From CFX5 sp023384495 (GTDB lineage: Bacteria > Chloroflexota > Anaerolineae > Caldilineales > Caldilineaceae): a stretch of DNA of 64,000 bases. Below, in pieces: positions 10,962 to 19,085 of this stretch; within the stretch, counting starts at the first letter, position 1; each line of letters begins with the position of its first letter. The translations under genes and the position numbers were made by a program. The DNA is taken from the NCBI GenBank assembly GCA_048499455.1, contig JASNZV010000028.1:1-64000 (forward strand). The letters are read 5' to 3'. The notes below the pieces were generated by a model. The model was not told the DNA's origin. It made no database searches and saw only the letters and a list, made by a program, of their open reading frames with translations.

Positions 10962-11936
10962 TTAGGTGCGGCGGGCCGCGGGACGGTCGAGTTGCGTCTG
11001 CGCAAGCTTCCTGCGTAGTTCGGCGACGATGGGCCCAACCTCGGGCGTGTCTTGCAGCAGCGACAGCACGTCCACGAGGATGGCCGCCCGTTCCCGCTGC
11101 CGCTCGTTGCGGGCAGCGGTGAGCAGCAGGTCGATCAGCGCCGCGCGGCCCGACGTAAGCATGACTGTCGCCAGATAGCGATAGGCGTCAAACTGGGTGG
11201 CCGCCTGCAAGAAGCCGGCCAGATAATCCACCCCCTGTGGGCCGCTGCGGTGGTGGATGAGCAGGTCGATCAGCCCCACGAGCACGATCTCATGTTCCGA
11301 CGCTCCATACCGTTCCACGAGGCCGGCCACCATCGACTCGGGCAAGGACGTGAGATGGCGAAGGCACTCGGAAAGCACCTCGGGCGCGGGGCGGGCGCCA
11401 TCCTGCGTGACGTAGAAATAGAGCGTTGTGACCTCGTGGTGCGCGGCCAGCAGGCGCGCCGCGGTGAGCGCCGGTTCGCCCGACATGGGGTCGGTGTGCT
11501 CATTGGCAAGCAGCCGCACGGCGTGAAAGCGCGCCAGCGTCTCATCGACTTCAGCCAGGGCGTTGAGCGCAGCCGAGCGCAGTTGCGCCCCTTCTTCCTT
11601 GAAGGCAGGCGGCGGAAACACGTAGGTGGCGGCTGCCCGCGCCAGAAATGGCGCATCCTCGCTCAAGACCAGGGTGCGCAGATTGCGCAGGATGGCGGCG
11701 CGTAGATTGGCCGCCGGGTCACGCGTACTGTTCTTCTGGTCATAGAATTCGTAGAGCAAAAGCAATGGCGGGCGCGCCGCCGGCGGCGGATCGTTGCGCA
11801 GCACGTGTAGCGCCGTCATGATCACCTGTGCGCCCAGCCGTGGGTTGAGCAGCGTCACGGCGAAATGCGCCTGCTCATCGGGCTGGCCAGCCAGGCTGCG
11901 TAGTTGCTCCAAATGGGGTGACGTGGGTTTGGCCAT
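10962..11936 (-). CDS. Helical-repeat (HEAT-like) hypothetical protein
   Basis: A 324-residue soluble protein made almost entirely of amphipathic helices rich in Leu, Ala and Arg. The regular helix-turn-helix rhythm (for example ALNALAEVDETLARF, ALTAARLLAAHHE, AALIDLLLTAARNERQRERAAIL) suggests a HEAT/ARM-type scaffold. No catalytic motif, signal peptide or membrane segment is seen. I do not recognise a specific family. The ATG at 11936 avoids overlap with the upstream nitroreductase and begins MAKPTSPHLEQL. It lies between the nitroreductase and menA on the same strand with gaps of 40 and 50 bp, so it is probably co-transcribed. Confidence 0.7.
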   Translation of the reverse strand: MAKPTSPHLEQLRSLAGQPDEQAHFAVTLLNPRLGAQVIMTALHVLRNDPPPAARPPLLLLYEFYDQKNSTRDPAANLRAAILRNLRTLVLSEDAPFLARAAATYVFPPPAFKEEGAQLRSAALNALAEVDETLARFHAVRLLANEHTDPMSGEPALTAARLLAAHHEVTTLYFYVTQDGARPAPEVLSECLRHLTSLPESMVAGLVERYGASEHEIVLVGLIDLLIHHRSGPQGVDYLAGFLQAATQFDAYRYLATVMLTSGRAALIDLLLTAARNERQRERAAILVDVLSLLQDTPEVGPIVAELRRKLAQTQLDRPAARRT

Positions 11937-11976
11937 GCGAATGCGTCCACTGGCAAGACTTAGGCCCACTAGGCGC

Positions 11977-12645
11977 TCAGAGAAAGGTGGCAATCTCGGT
12001 GAGTGGCTTTTTGGCGATTTCAGGCACTTGCGCATCCGTCGCCGGGTAGCCCACCACCAGCAACAGAAACGGCCGCTCGTGTTCGGGCCGCCCAAGGGTC
12101 GTGTTGAGAAACCCCATGGGGCTGGGCGTATGCGTCAGCGTGACGAGCCCGGCATGATGGAGCGCCGTGATCAGGATGCCGGTGGCGATGCCCACCGATT
12201 CGGTCACATAGTAGTGTTTGACCTTGCGGCCATCGGGCAGCAGCCCATAGGGCTGGCCAAAGATGGCGATCAGATAGGGCGCGGTTTCGAGGAAAGGCTT
12301 ATTGGCGTCCGTACCCAGCGGCGCCAACGCCTCGAGCCAATCCTGCGGGGCGCGGCGTGCATAGAACTCGCGTTCCTCGGCCTCCGCCGCCTCGCGGATC
12401 CGTCGCTTGATGGCCGGGTCGCTCACCGCCACAAAGTGCCACGGCTGCAAGTTGGCGCCATTGGGCGCCGTGCCCGCTGCGGCCAGGCACTGTTCGATGA
12501 CGGCGCGGGCCACGGGGCGCGGCGAAAAGTCGCGCACGCTGCGCCGCCGCCGGACCTCGGCATAGAACGTGGCCGCGCGGCGCTCCATTTCAGCGGGCGG
12601 GTATTCCACAAACGACGACAGTGGGACAAATCGACCGTGCGGCAC
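11977..12645 (-). CDS. Nitroreductase-family flavoprotein (IYD-like)
   Basis: FMN-dependent oxidoreductase of 222 residues. RRRRSVRDFSPRPV near residue 30 holds the FMN-phosphate-binding arginines. GTAPNGANLQPWHF and the C-terminal HTPSPMGFLN and KKPLTEIATFL segments place it near the iodotyrosine deiodinase/BluB side of the nitroreductase family. The substrate is unknown. The chosen GTG at 12645 has GGAG seven bases upstream; longer readings add residues encoded by repeat sequence (12697-12807) and are rejected. It is the first gene of the minus-strand run ending at 8727. Confidence 0.85.
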   Translation of the reverse strand: MPHGRFVPLSSFVEYPPAEMERRAATFYAEVRRRRSVRDFSPRPVARAVIEQCLAAAGTAPNGANLQPWHFVAVSDPAIKRRIREAAEAEEREFYARRAPQDWLEALAPLGTDANKPFLETAPYLIAIFGQPYGLLPDGRKVKHYYVTESVGIATGILITALHHAGLVTLTHTPSPMGFLNTTLGRPEHERPFLLLVVGYPATDAQVPEIAKKPLTEIATFL

Positions 12646-12696
12646 AGCGGCGCTCCGTGTAGATGAAGGGAATGATCTCAGTATTGGACAGGCGGC

Positions 12697-12807
12697 TATC
12701 CTGAGCTCTGTTTGAAAACCCGAGTTACTCGAAGGAATCAACTTTTTCGAAAAGTCCAATTTTCAGAGCAGGCATCATGAACGGTGTACACCACGAACGA
12801 TGAAAAT
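12697..12807 (-). repeat. Dispersed intergenic repeat R2, copy 1
   Basis: This 111-bp segment matches 50110-50219 at both ends. TATCCTGAGCTC...TTTGAAAAC lies at 12697-12719 and CGAACGATGAAAAT at 12794-12807. The spacing between the two blocks is the same within 1 bp in both copies, while the middle has diverged. Like copy 2 it lies just upstream of a minus-strand gene, here the nitroreductase. Confidence 0.75.
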
Positions 12808-12824
12808 CAGCGAGGTGGTGCGGT

Positions 12825-12859
12825 CACGTGCAACGCACCCTGCGGGTGCATCGCACGTG
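12825..12859. terminator. Hairpin downstream of the L,D-transpeptidase gene
   Basis: CACGTGC...GCACCC (12825-12840) pairs with GGGTGC...GCACGTG (12844-12859), leaving only a small internal mismatch and a 3-nt loop. A second short stem GCGGCC/GGCCGC follows at about 12864-12888. Both lie just past the stop codon of the minus-strand gene ending at 12890, so termination is the likely role. No U-tract is present. Confidence 0.6.
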
Positions 12860-12889
12860 TGGGCGGCCTATTTTCACATCGGCCGCAGT

Positions 12890-13780
12890 TTAGTTCTTCA
12901 CCACCACTTCCAACCCCACGTCGGCCCAGTCGAAGAGGAGCTTTGCCTCGTCGACACGCAAGTTGACACAACCGTGGCTGACGGGCGCGCCAAAGTTGTT
13001 GTGCCAGTAGGCGCCGTGGATCGCAAACCCTTGATAATAGTACATAGTCCACGGCACATCGGGCGTGTCATAGCCGGGGCCGCGCATGCGCGTCTGGGGC
13101 AGTTTGACGTAGACGTTGAACGTCCCCGGCAACGTGCGCCAGCCAGGCTTGCCTGTGCTCACCTGCGTGCGCAACACGGGCGTATCGCCCTGCCATGCCG
13201 TCAAGGTCTGCTCGCTGATGCTGATCTCGACCCAGCGATGCCCATCCGGCACACCCGCGCCGAGGACGCCATCTTCCCACACCAGAATTTCGGGCGCGGT
13301 TGGGCGAAGTGGCGGTGCTTCGGGCGGGGTGGTCACTTCCTCCGCTTCGTCCGTCTCGACGGCGGGCGCTACCGTTTCCGCGGGAAGGCCATTGCGGATG
13401 GTGATCGGCAGGTGATATTCATCGTAGTTGAGACCGGTGTAGACCACGCGCAGCCGCAATAGATGCTGCCCGTTGGGGTAGCGGGTCGTGTCCAGGTGGG
13501 TGAGTAGATTGGGCTGTGGCTGCGCCTCTTCCCCCACCGCGATGAAGCGGGTATGTTGTTCATCCCCGCTGACCAGCAGGTCGAGCTGCCACTTACGAAA
13601 GCCAGGGTGTTGGGCTACGCCCTCCACCGCGACGGTGCCGTTCACCACGGCCGCGGCCTGCGGCGAGACGATGCCGTTGTCCATACTAAATGCGCGCGCC
13701 GGCTCGACAAAGAGCAGCGGCGCCAAAATTGCAAACAGTGCGGGGATAAGCCAAGATCGAATTTGTAACAATTTGGTCAT
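12890..13780 (-). CDS. Secreted L,D-transpeptidase (YkuD domain)
   Basis: Exported peptidoglycan-modifying enzyme (296 residues) forming 3-3 cross-links or anchoring wall proteins. An N-terminal signal peptide (hydrophobic ALFAILAPLLFV, cleavage near residue 30) is followed by an Ig-like beta domain (about 35-130), an acidic linker and the YkuD domain (about 165-296). The latter carries IHGAYWHNNFG and the catalytic SHGCVNLR motif, with Cys near residue 271. GGAGGG precedes the ATG. Domain order and length fit other actinobacterial and Chloroflexota L,D-transpeptidases. Confidence 0.92.
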   Translation of the reverse strand: MTKLLQIRSWLIPALFAILAPLLFVEPARAFSMDNGIVSPQAAAVVNGTVAVEGVAQHPGFRKWQLDLLVSGDEQHTRFIAVGEEAQPQPNLLTHLDTTRYPNGQHLLRLRVVYTGLNYDEYHLPITIRNGLPAETVAPAVETDEAEEVTTPPEAPPLRPTAPEILVWEDGVLGAGVPDGHRWVEISISEQTLTAWQGDTPVLRTQVSTGKPGWRTLPGTFNVYVKLPQTRMRGPGYDTPDVPWTMYYYQGFAIHGAYWHNNFGAPVSHGCVNLRVDEAKLLFDWADVGLEVVVKN

Positions 13781-13969
13781 TGGGTCATTCCCTCCATTAT
13801 TTCCTCCAATTCAATACAGTGACGCCTGGCTCGCCACGATCTCACGCCGGACAATGATCTGGCTGAAATCGGCATTGCCAAAAGGGAAACTTCGAAGAAT
13901 CCCAAACGCCATTGTACGCAACGCGCCGTGTTCTGTCCAGCCGGCCTATTTGCAGAGTTAAAACCCGCG

Positions 13970-13996
13970 CCCAATAACTTTTGCAGGGTTATTGGG
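13970..13996 (-). terminator. Terminator hairpin of the lipoprotein gene
   Basis: CCCAATAAC (13970-13978) and GTTATTGGG (13988-13996) form a perfect 9-bp stem with a 9-nt loop, about 56 bp past the stop of the lipoprotein gene at 14052. On the minus strand the stem is followed by GCGCGGGTTTT, a short T-run. Confidence 0.6.
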
Positions 13997-14051
13997 GTGC
14001 TCGCAGTGCGACCGAGAATGGGCCGCAAGCAGGCTGCCAGCGTGCGCCTGG

Positions 14052-15305
14052 TTACGGCTCACCGGCAACGGCAAATGCAAAGTCGCGGCGTGCGACCAGG
14101 TCATTCCAACCAATCTGGTTGCGGGCCTCCCCAACGTCGTGGGCCTGCATGGTCACAATGGCGACCGGCTGCCCGCCGATCTCCGCCCCGCTTGCGTGAA
14201 TGACAGACCACCACTCATCAAGGGGCGAGCCAGTGACGTGGGAGACATAATGCTGCATCCGGTCGCCCAACAGATTGGCTGCAGCCGCCACATCGACGCC
14301 CGGCCAAAAGACGACGACCAAACTCAGATAGGTGATGTCATCGGCTCGCTGGGTGTAAAAGGCAGTCAGCCAGTATGGCGGCAGTGGGGCTTGGGCGTAA
14401 CGCCGCCACTGTTCCTGCACGTCGGGCAGATCTTGGCCAAGCATCATCAGTGGGCCAGCCATCACCATCTCACCGATGAGAATCGCGCCCAAGGGCGGCC
14501 CCCACGCGGCGAGTGGGGGGCTATCGAGCGCAGCTACGGCGGCCTGATAGGCCGGGTCGGCGGCCAGCGACATCTGCTCGCCCTGGCGCGTCGCAAGCGC
14601 GCCGATCACCGGGGCGGTGGCGCGGGCGATCACCAAGTGGCCCTGGCCGGCGGCAATACGGTTGAGGAGTCCGATCCGGCCCACCGGTTCAGGCGAACGG
14701 AGGTCCGCCTCATAATCGCCGCGCATGCTGTAGAGCGTGAAGCCTGCCTCAAGCGGGGTTGCGCCATATCCACTACGGCGCAGCGCGGCGCCGATCTGCT
14801 CGGTGGGGATGCTGGTTTCCACCACAGTCACGCCCTGAGGGGGCGCGCCGGCTTCGAGAAATCGATCGGCATCAAAGAAGCCAAAGCCGTAGAATTCGCG
14901 CATGGGCGCCACCGCCAGGTATTGGATGCCCAACGCTTGCGGTGGGGTCGTCTGTTTGGTCAATAAGCGATACCACAGGTTACGCTGATGGTCGGGCAGC
15001 GCCTCCACCGCCGCAAAGTCTATGGGCCGCGCAATGCCCCACGCCGCGTGCCAGGCCGCGCTATCGCCATAGGCAACCCACTTGCGATGGTCAGGCGTAT
15101 TGGGCGCGAAGCGCAATAGGCGCAGCAGCGGCTGTTCCTGGCCGGCATCAGACGTGTCGACAATTGCGCTTTGCTCACGATGAGGCGCGTCGGTCTGTGT
15201 CCGCGCCGCCATGCGCAAGGTGTATGCCGCTGGCTCAACAAGCCTGCAGCCGCTCATGGCCACTGCGGCAAGCAGCAGCCAACAGGATAGGAGTATTCTG
15301 GGCAT
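14052..15305 (-). CDS. Putative lipoprotein, unknown function
   Basis: A 417-residue exported protein. The N-terminus is a lipoprotein signal: LLSCWLLLAAVAM and the lipobox SGC with Cys19 as the acylated residue. The mature part is rich in Ala, Pro and Trp, with short beta-like stretches and no Pro/Thr tail. I recognise no catalytic motif or named family; the gene gives every sign of being real (good codon bias, clean start, hairpin downstream). It is divergent from the radical SAM/HhH gene with 135 bp between the starts, which share a control region. Confidence 0.75.
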   Translation of the reverse strand: MPRILLSCWLLLAAVAMSGCRLVEPAAYTLRMAARTQTDAPHREQSAIVDTSDAGQEQPLLRLLRFAPNTPDHRKWVAYGDSAAWHAAWGIARPIDFAAVEALPDHQRNLWYRLLTKQTTPPQALGIQYLAVAPMREFYGFGFFDADRFLEAGAPPQGVTVVETSIPTEQIGAALRRSGYGATPLEAGFTLYSMRGDYEADLRSPEPVGRIGLLNRIAAGQGHLVIARATAPVIGALATRQGEQMSLAADPAYQAAVAALDSPPLAAWGPPLGAILIGEMVMAGPLMMLGQDLPDVQEQWRRYAQAPLPPYWLTAFYTQRADDITYLSLVVVFWPGVDVAAAANLLGDRMQHYVSHVTGSPLDEWWSVIHASGAEIGGQPVAIVTMQAHDVGEARNQIGWNDLVARRDFAFAVAGEP

Positions 15306-15361
15306 GATGCTTTCCCTCGTTTAACTTGGGCTGTGCAAAGGTCGGTTGTATCCTCACCAAC

Positions 15362-15390
15362 TTGACAATCAGAACGTATGTTCGTATACT
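15362..15390 (+). promoter_or_regulatory. Sigma-70-type promoter with embedded LexA box
   Basis: TTGACA (15362-15367) and TATACT (15385-15390) are separated by exactly 17 bp, an almost ideal housekeeping promoter. Inside the spacer GAAC-GTAT-GTTC (15372-15383) is a perfect dyad that fits the Bacillus/Gram-positive LexA (DinR) consensus CGAACRNRYGTTYC at all internal positions. A repressor bound there would block RNA polymerase. The radical SAM/HhH gene starts 51 bp downstream of the -10 box. Confidence 0.85.
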
Positions 15391-15440
15391 AATGGATGCG
15401 CCCATGTCCGCACCGGCGTTTTGCACGCAAGGAGACGAAG

Positions 15441-16598
15441 ATGAATTTCAAGGTTGCGCCCGACGCCATGCAAAAACTGACACTGCTCGACGGCGCCACT
15501 CGCCACGAACCAGCCGGCAGCGACCCGCTGAGCGAGAAGGCAAACGCTGCCACGCTGCGCGCGCCCAAGCGCTTGCCCTGTATCGGCGAGGCGGCCACAC
15601 CGGCGGGCAAGAAGCCCATCCTCATGGCCATGATGACGACGGCGTGCGAACGGAACTGCCACTACTGTGTCTTTCGCGCCGGGCGCAGCAAGACAGAGCG
15701 GGTCAGCTTTACCCCGGACGAAATGGCCGGCGCGTTCATGAAGCTGCATCGCGCCGGGCTTGTGGACGGCCTCTTTCTCTCGTCGGGGATCATCAAGGGC
15801 AGCGTCACCACACAGGACAAGCTGATCGCCGCCGCCGAGATCTTGCGCAAAAAGCACCAATATCGCGGCTATGTCCACCTCAAGGTCATGCCTGGCGCCG
15901 ATTACGAGCAGGTGCGGCAGACTGTTCGCCTGGCGAGCCGGGTCTCGATCAACCTTGAGGGCGCCACACCGCAGCGGTTGGCCGCGCTGGCCCCCAAGAA
16001 GGACTTCTGGGGGGAGCTGGTGCAACGCATCCGCTGGGCGAGCCAGATCAAGGGTCAGGAAGGGTGGAATACGAGCCTGGTCACCCAGTTTGTGGTCGGT
16101 GCGGTGGGCGACACCGACCTGGAGTTGCTACAAATGAGCGAGACGCTCTATCGCCAACTGGGGCTGCGCCGCGCCTATTATTCGGCCTTTTCACCAGTCA
16201 GCCAGACACCGTTCGAAGGGTTGTCGCCCACATCGCCCGAACGGGAGTTCCGTCTCTACCAGGCCGGCTTTTTGCTGCGCGACTACGGTTGGAATTTGGA
16301 AGAATTGCCGTTCAACCCAAACGCCAACCTGCGGCTGGATATGGACCCCAAGCGCGCCTGGGCTGAAGAGCACCTGCACCATGCGCCGGTGGAGATCAAC
16401 CGCGCCGACCGCGCCGAGCTGTTGCGCATCCCCGGCATTGGGCCGCGGGCCGCCGATGCGATCCTGGCCGCGCGGCGCCAGGGAGCGCTCACCGAACTGG
16501 CCCATCTGCGCGCCCTGGGGGTGCGCAACGTGAGCCAGGTCAGCCCCTATGTGGTGCTCAATGGGCGCCGCGCCGCGCAACAACTGGCGTTGTTGTGA
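15441..16598 (+). CDS. Radical SAM/helix-hairpin-helix DNA-repair-type protein
   Basis: A 385-residue member of the family annotated as putative DNA modification/repair radical SAM protein. Cys in CERNCHYC (about residues 70-77) gives the CxxxCxxC cluster site, and the SAM barrel runs to about residue 300. The C-terminus (about 325-385) holds helix-hairpin-helix DNA-binding motifs, recognisable as INRADRAELLRIPGIGPRAA and a second copy ending in VSQVSPYVVLNG. In many bacteria this protein is encoded beside a uracil-DNA-glycosylase-like partner; none is next to it here. AAGGAG at 15429-15434 fixes the ATG. The promoter carries a LexA box, which supports a DNA-damage role. Confidence 0.88.
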   Translation: MNFKVAPDAMQKLTLLDGATRHEPAGSDPLSEKANAATLRAPKRLPCIGEAATPAGKKPILMAMMTTACERNCHYCVFRAGRSKTERVSFTPDEMAGAFMKLHRAGLVDGLFLSSGIIKGSVTTQDKLIAAAEILRKKHQYRGYVHLKVMPGADYEQVRQTVRLASRVSINLEGATPQRLAALAPKKDFWGELVQRIRWASQIKGQEGWNTSLVTQFVVGAVGDTDLELLQMSETLYRQLGLRRAYYSAFSPVSQTPFEGLSPTSPEREFRLYQAGFLLRDYGWNLEELPFNPNANLRLDMDPKRAWAEEHLHHAPVEINRADRAELLRIPGIGPRAADAILAARRQGALTELAHLRALGVRNVSQVSPYVVLNGRRAAQQLALL

Positions 16599-16640
16599 GT
16601 AGGGCTTCAATCGGCACAAAAGCGAGAAACTTCATCGGTC

Positions 16641-16682
16641 ATCGGCTCTGGCGTGACAGCGTATCGTCACGCCAGAGCCGAT
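16641..16682. terminator. Bidirectional terminator, 17-bp perfect stem
   Basis: ATCGGCTCTGGCGTGAC (16641-16657) and its exact reverse complement (16666-16682) enclose an 8-nt loop. It is centred between the convergent stops of the radical SAM/HhH gene (16598) and the DUF362 gene (16719) and can serve both. No U-tract is seen. Confidence 0.85.
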
Positions 16683-16718
16683 AACCTACGCGCCCATGTT
16701 TTTGGGAATGCTCAAAGA

Positions 16719-17969
16719 TTAGGCGATCTCGGCGACCTGTTTGAGCGCAAAATCATAGACCGAGAAGTGTTCACCTTCCGCTTCGTCGGGGTCCACATAT
16801 TTGAGCCAGAGCGCCTGCTCGGGCTTGCCGCCGGCCAGCTTGCGCCGGCTCTGGCGCAGGTCGCTCACCGGGTCATGCCACTTGACCTCGCCCTCCTGTA
16901 GCAGGATATATTCGCCGGCGTACTTGTCCACCAGCTTGCGTTGGTTGTCCATGTAAAAGAGCGCCTGTTCCGCCGTGGTCTTGCGCCAACTGATGTTGAT
17001 GTCGCGCGAGTCAGTCACATAGGCATAGAACTCGCCCAGCGGGCCGGGCTGCTCGGTCTGGAAATCGATCTCGTCGAGATTGACTGTGCCAAAGCCGGCC
17101 TCCGCCGCCACGAGCAGCGGGTTGCGGTCGCGATGGAAGGGGGGCGTGAGCCAGTCGCTCTGCGGGTCGTGGCCCATGAGATGGGCGGCGCAGGCGTCGG
17201 TGGCGATGGTGTGGTCACCGGCGATCATCATGTTGGTAATGCGCGGGGCCGAGCCGTCGTCAACGCCATTGCCCCATTCGCGACCGGCCTGGCTGATGGT
17301 GGCGTCGATGATGTTGAGCACCGGGTTGAAGATCCGCCCCAGGTCGGCCAGCATATAGGGCATGCGCACCAGGTGATGGAAATAGGTGCGCGTATGGCCG
17401 TCCGGCTCGCCGGGCATGAGGCCGAAGAGATTCTTGAGCGTCAACGTGATGCCCATAAAGGCGTGATTCTTCATCTTGGCGACCGAGATGAACTCGTCCA
17501 CATCAAGCGCGCCGGCGGGCAACACATATTCGCGAAACATCTGCCCGCCGCCGGGCACCTGCACGGCGCGATGTTCGTCCACGATGCCGTTGATGTAGCG
17601 GACGCCGTAGTCTTTGTAGACCTGGGCAAAGGTATTGGTCTCTTCAATGGTGGCGCCGTTGTACATCGTGTAGAAGCTCACATCGGGCGCAACCAGTTCA
17701 GCGTCGGTGCGCTCACGCAACAGGCGCAGGAAGGCGCGCGCCACCTTCTCAGTCACCAGTTGCTGAAGCTGGCCTTCGTAATAGACCCGATTTTTGGGCT
17801 CCTTGTCTTGGTTGAATTTGATGCCGATGCGCTTGGCGCGCTTTAGCCGCGCCCAGCTTTCGGTCAGCGGGTCGGTGGCGCGCTTGAGCGCCTCGTAGAC
17901 CTCGGTCTCGCTGCCCTGGTAGTCGCAGTGCACGGCGCGCACTTTGTAGGCTTTTTCGCTGGTTGTCAT
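16719..17969 (-). CDS. DUF362 domain-containing protein
   Basis: A 416-residue cytoplasmic protein of the DUF362 family, whose function is not established; some members are fused to ferredoxin domains, but no Cys-rich ferredoxin motif is present here. The conserved blocks KRIGIKFN near residue 45, SVAKMKNHAFMGITLTLKN in the middle and the later AGDHTIATDACAAHLMG are visible. There is no signal peptide. AGGAGGAG lies ahead of the ATG, an unusually good ribosome binding site for this window. It is probably transcribed alone, ending at the shared 17-bp hairpin. Confidence 0.85.
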   Translation of the reverse strand: MTTSEKAYKVRAVHCDYQGSETEVYEALKRATDPLTESWARLKRAKRIGIKFNQDKEPKNRVYYEGQLQQLVTEKVARAFLRLLRERTDAELVAPDVSFYTMYNGATIEETNTFAQVYKDYGVRYINGIVDEHRAVQVPGGGQMFREYVLPAGALDVDEFISVAKMKNHAFMGITLTLKNLFGLMPGEPDGHTRTYFHHLVRMPYMLADLGRIFNPVLNIIDATISQAGREWGNGVDDGSAPRITNMMIAGDHTIATDACAAHLMGHDPQSDWLTPPFHRDRNPLLVAAEAGFGTVNLDEIDFQTEQPGPLGEFYAYVTDSRDINISWRKTTAEQALFYMDNQRKLVDKYAGEYILLQEGEVKWHDPVSDLRQSRRKLAGGKPEQALWLKYVDPDEAEGEHFSVYDFALKQVAEIA

Positions 17970-18114
17970 CGATTGTGCTCCTCCTAAAGTTGTGCCCCTG
18001 TGAAATGTTACCCCGATTTAGCGCCTATCCGAAAAACTCTGCGACCGGGCGCATTCGTAAGTGTAATTGTTGGCCCCGCAACCGATGCTCGAATGGGTTC
18101 GTAATCGGGCAATG

Positions 18115-18957
18115 TTACGTTGAAAGTGATTGGGGAGATTGTGAGTTCGCCCATTGTTGCGCCAGGCGGGCCGGCAACCCCGGCTCGACCCAAACTGCGG
18201 CGTCGATCTGAACGGCGTGGGCCCCCGCCGCCAATGCCTGTTGCGCCTGCCCCATCGTGTAGATGCCGCCGCAGGCGATCAGCGCGCACCCAAGCCCAAG
18301 TTGCCCCACTTCCAGCAGCGTGGGCAGCATCACCGCAAAGGTAAGCGGGCCAAAGAGCGGCCCAACGAGCGGCGCTCCACCATGTTCGGCGAGCTGCGCC
18401 GCGCCAAGCGGTGGCTGGCCCACCACCACCCCCACCGCGCCTGCCTCCACTGCGGCGGGCGCCAGCGTGACGGCGCTTTCCAACGACGGCTTGACCCACA
18501 CGGGCAAATCGTTATCACGCGTCACTGCGCGCACCATACGTCGAACCTGCTCCGGTTCTGCCCGTCGCGGCAGCAGCAACTCCAAGCCGGACAGGGCAAC
18601 GACACCGTTCAATCGTTCGGCCACTTTGCCCAACGAGTCTGGCTCCTCGTCGGCCAATTGCGCGATAACGGGGCAGCCCAGCCGCGGCCACAGCGCCGCA
18701 TATTGACGCACCACCGCGTAGACGCCGCGGCTCTGTACGCCCGGCTCCAGCACAAAGCCGCCGGGCAGGCGCGCCAGCCGGGGGCCTGCCGCGCTGCCCC
18801 GGCCCTGCAACCGGACCGGCCCGACGACCACGCCCCCCCATTGCGCTGTCGCCACACCGCTGTGCAGCGCCTCACCATAACCGATCATGCACCCCGCCAG
18901 CAGAATGGGGTTGGTGACAGGCAGGCCACTCTTGTGGTTTGGCGCTAGCTCGATCAT
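18115..18957 (-). CDS. Dihydroorotate-dehydrogenase-like TIM-barrel protein
   Basis: A 280-residue protein resembling FMN-dependent dihydroorotate dehydrogenases: an N-terminal LPVTNPILLAGCMIGYG block and a C-terminal GGIYTMGQAQQALAAGAHAV that corresponds to the phosphate-binding SGGI...GA motif. The middle is more divergent, and the catalytic Cys/Ser plus Asn residues of PyrD are not clearly present, so pyrimidine synthesis is not assumed. The ATG at 18957 has GGGAG five bases upstream; a GTG at 19008 would extend it. It follows no obvious operon, with 129 bp to the lipoprotein gene downstream. Confidence 0.6.
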   Translation of the reverse strand: MIELAPNHKSGLPVTNPILLAGCMIGYGEALHSGVATAQWGGVVVGPVRLQGRGSAAGPRLARLPGGFVLEPGVQSRGVYAVVRQYAALWPRLGCPVIAQLADEEPDSLGKVAERLNGVVALSGLELLLPRRAEPEQVRRMVRAVTRDNDLPVWVKPSLESAVTLAPAAVEAGAVGVVVGQPPLGAAQLAEHGGAPLVGPLFGPLTFAVMLPTLLEVGQLGLGCALIACGGIYTMGQAQQALAAGAHAVQIDAAVWVEPGLPARLAQQWANSQSPQSLST

Positions 18958-19085
18958 GCGTGCTCCCGTGGCGCGTGACAGGACGAACGGGGGTCTTACC
19001 CTCTTCACCCTGGTGAGTTAGCCGCTCTGCGTTACACACAGCCACCGCCAACTCAAAACCCTGTCATCCTATCACACCCCAAACA

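Noticed and set aside
16238..16251. GAAC-GGGA-GTTC, another match to the LexA core
   Set aside because: It lies inside the radical SAM/HhH coding sequence, misses the pyrimidine position of the consensus, and has no promoter around it.
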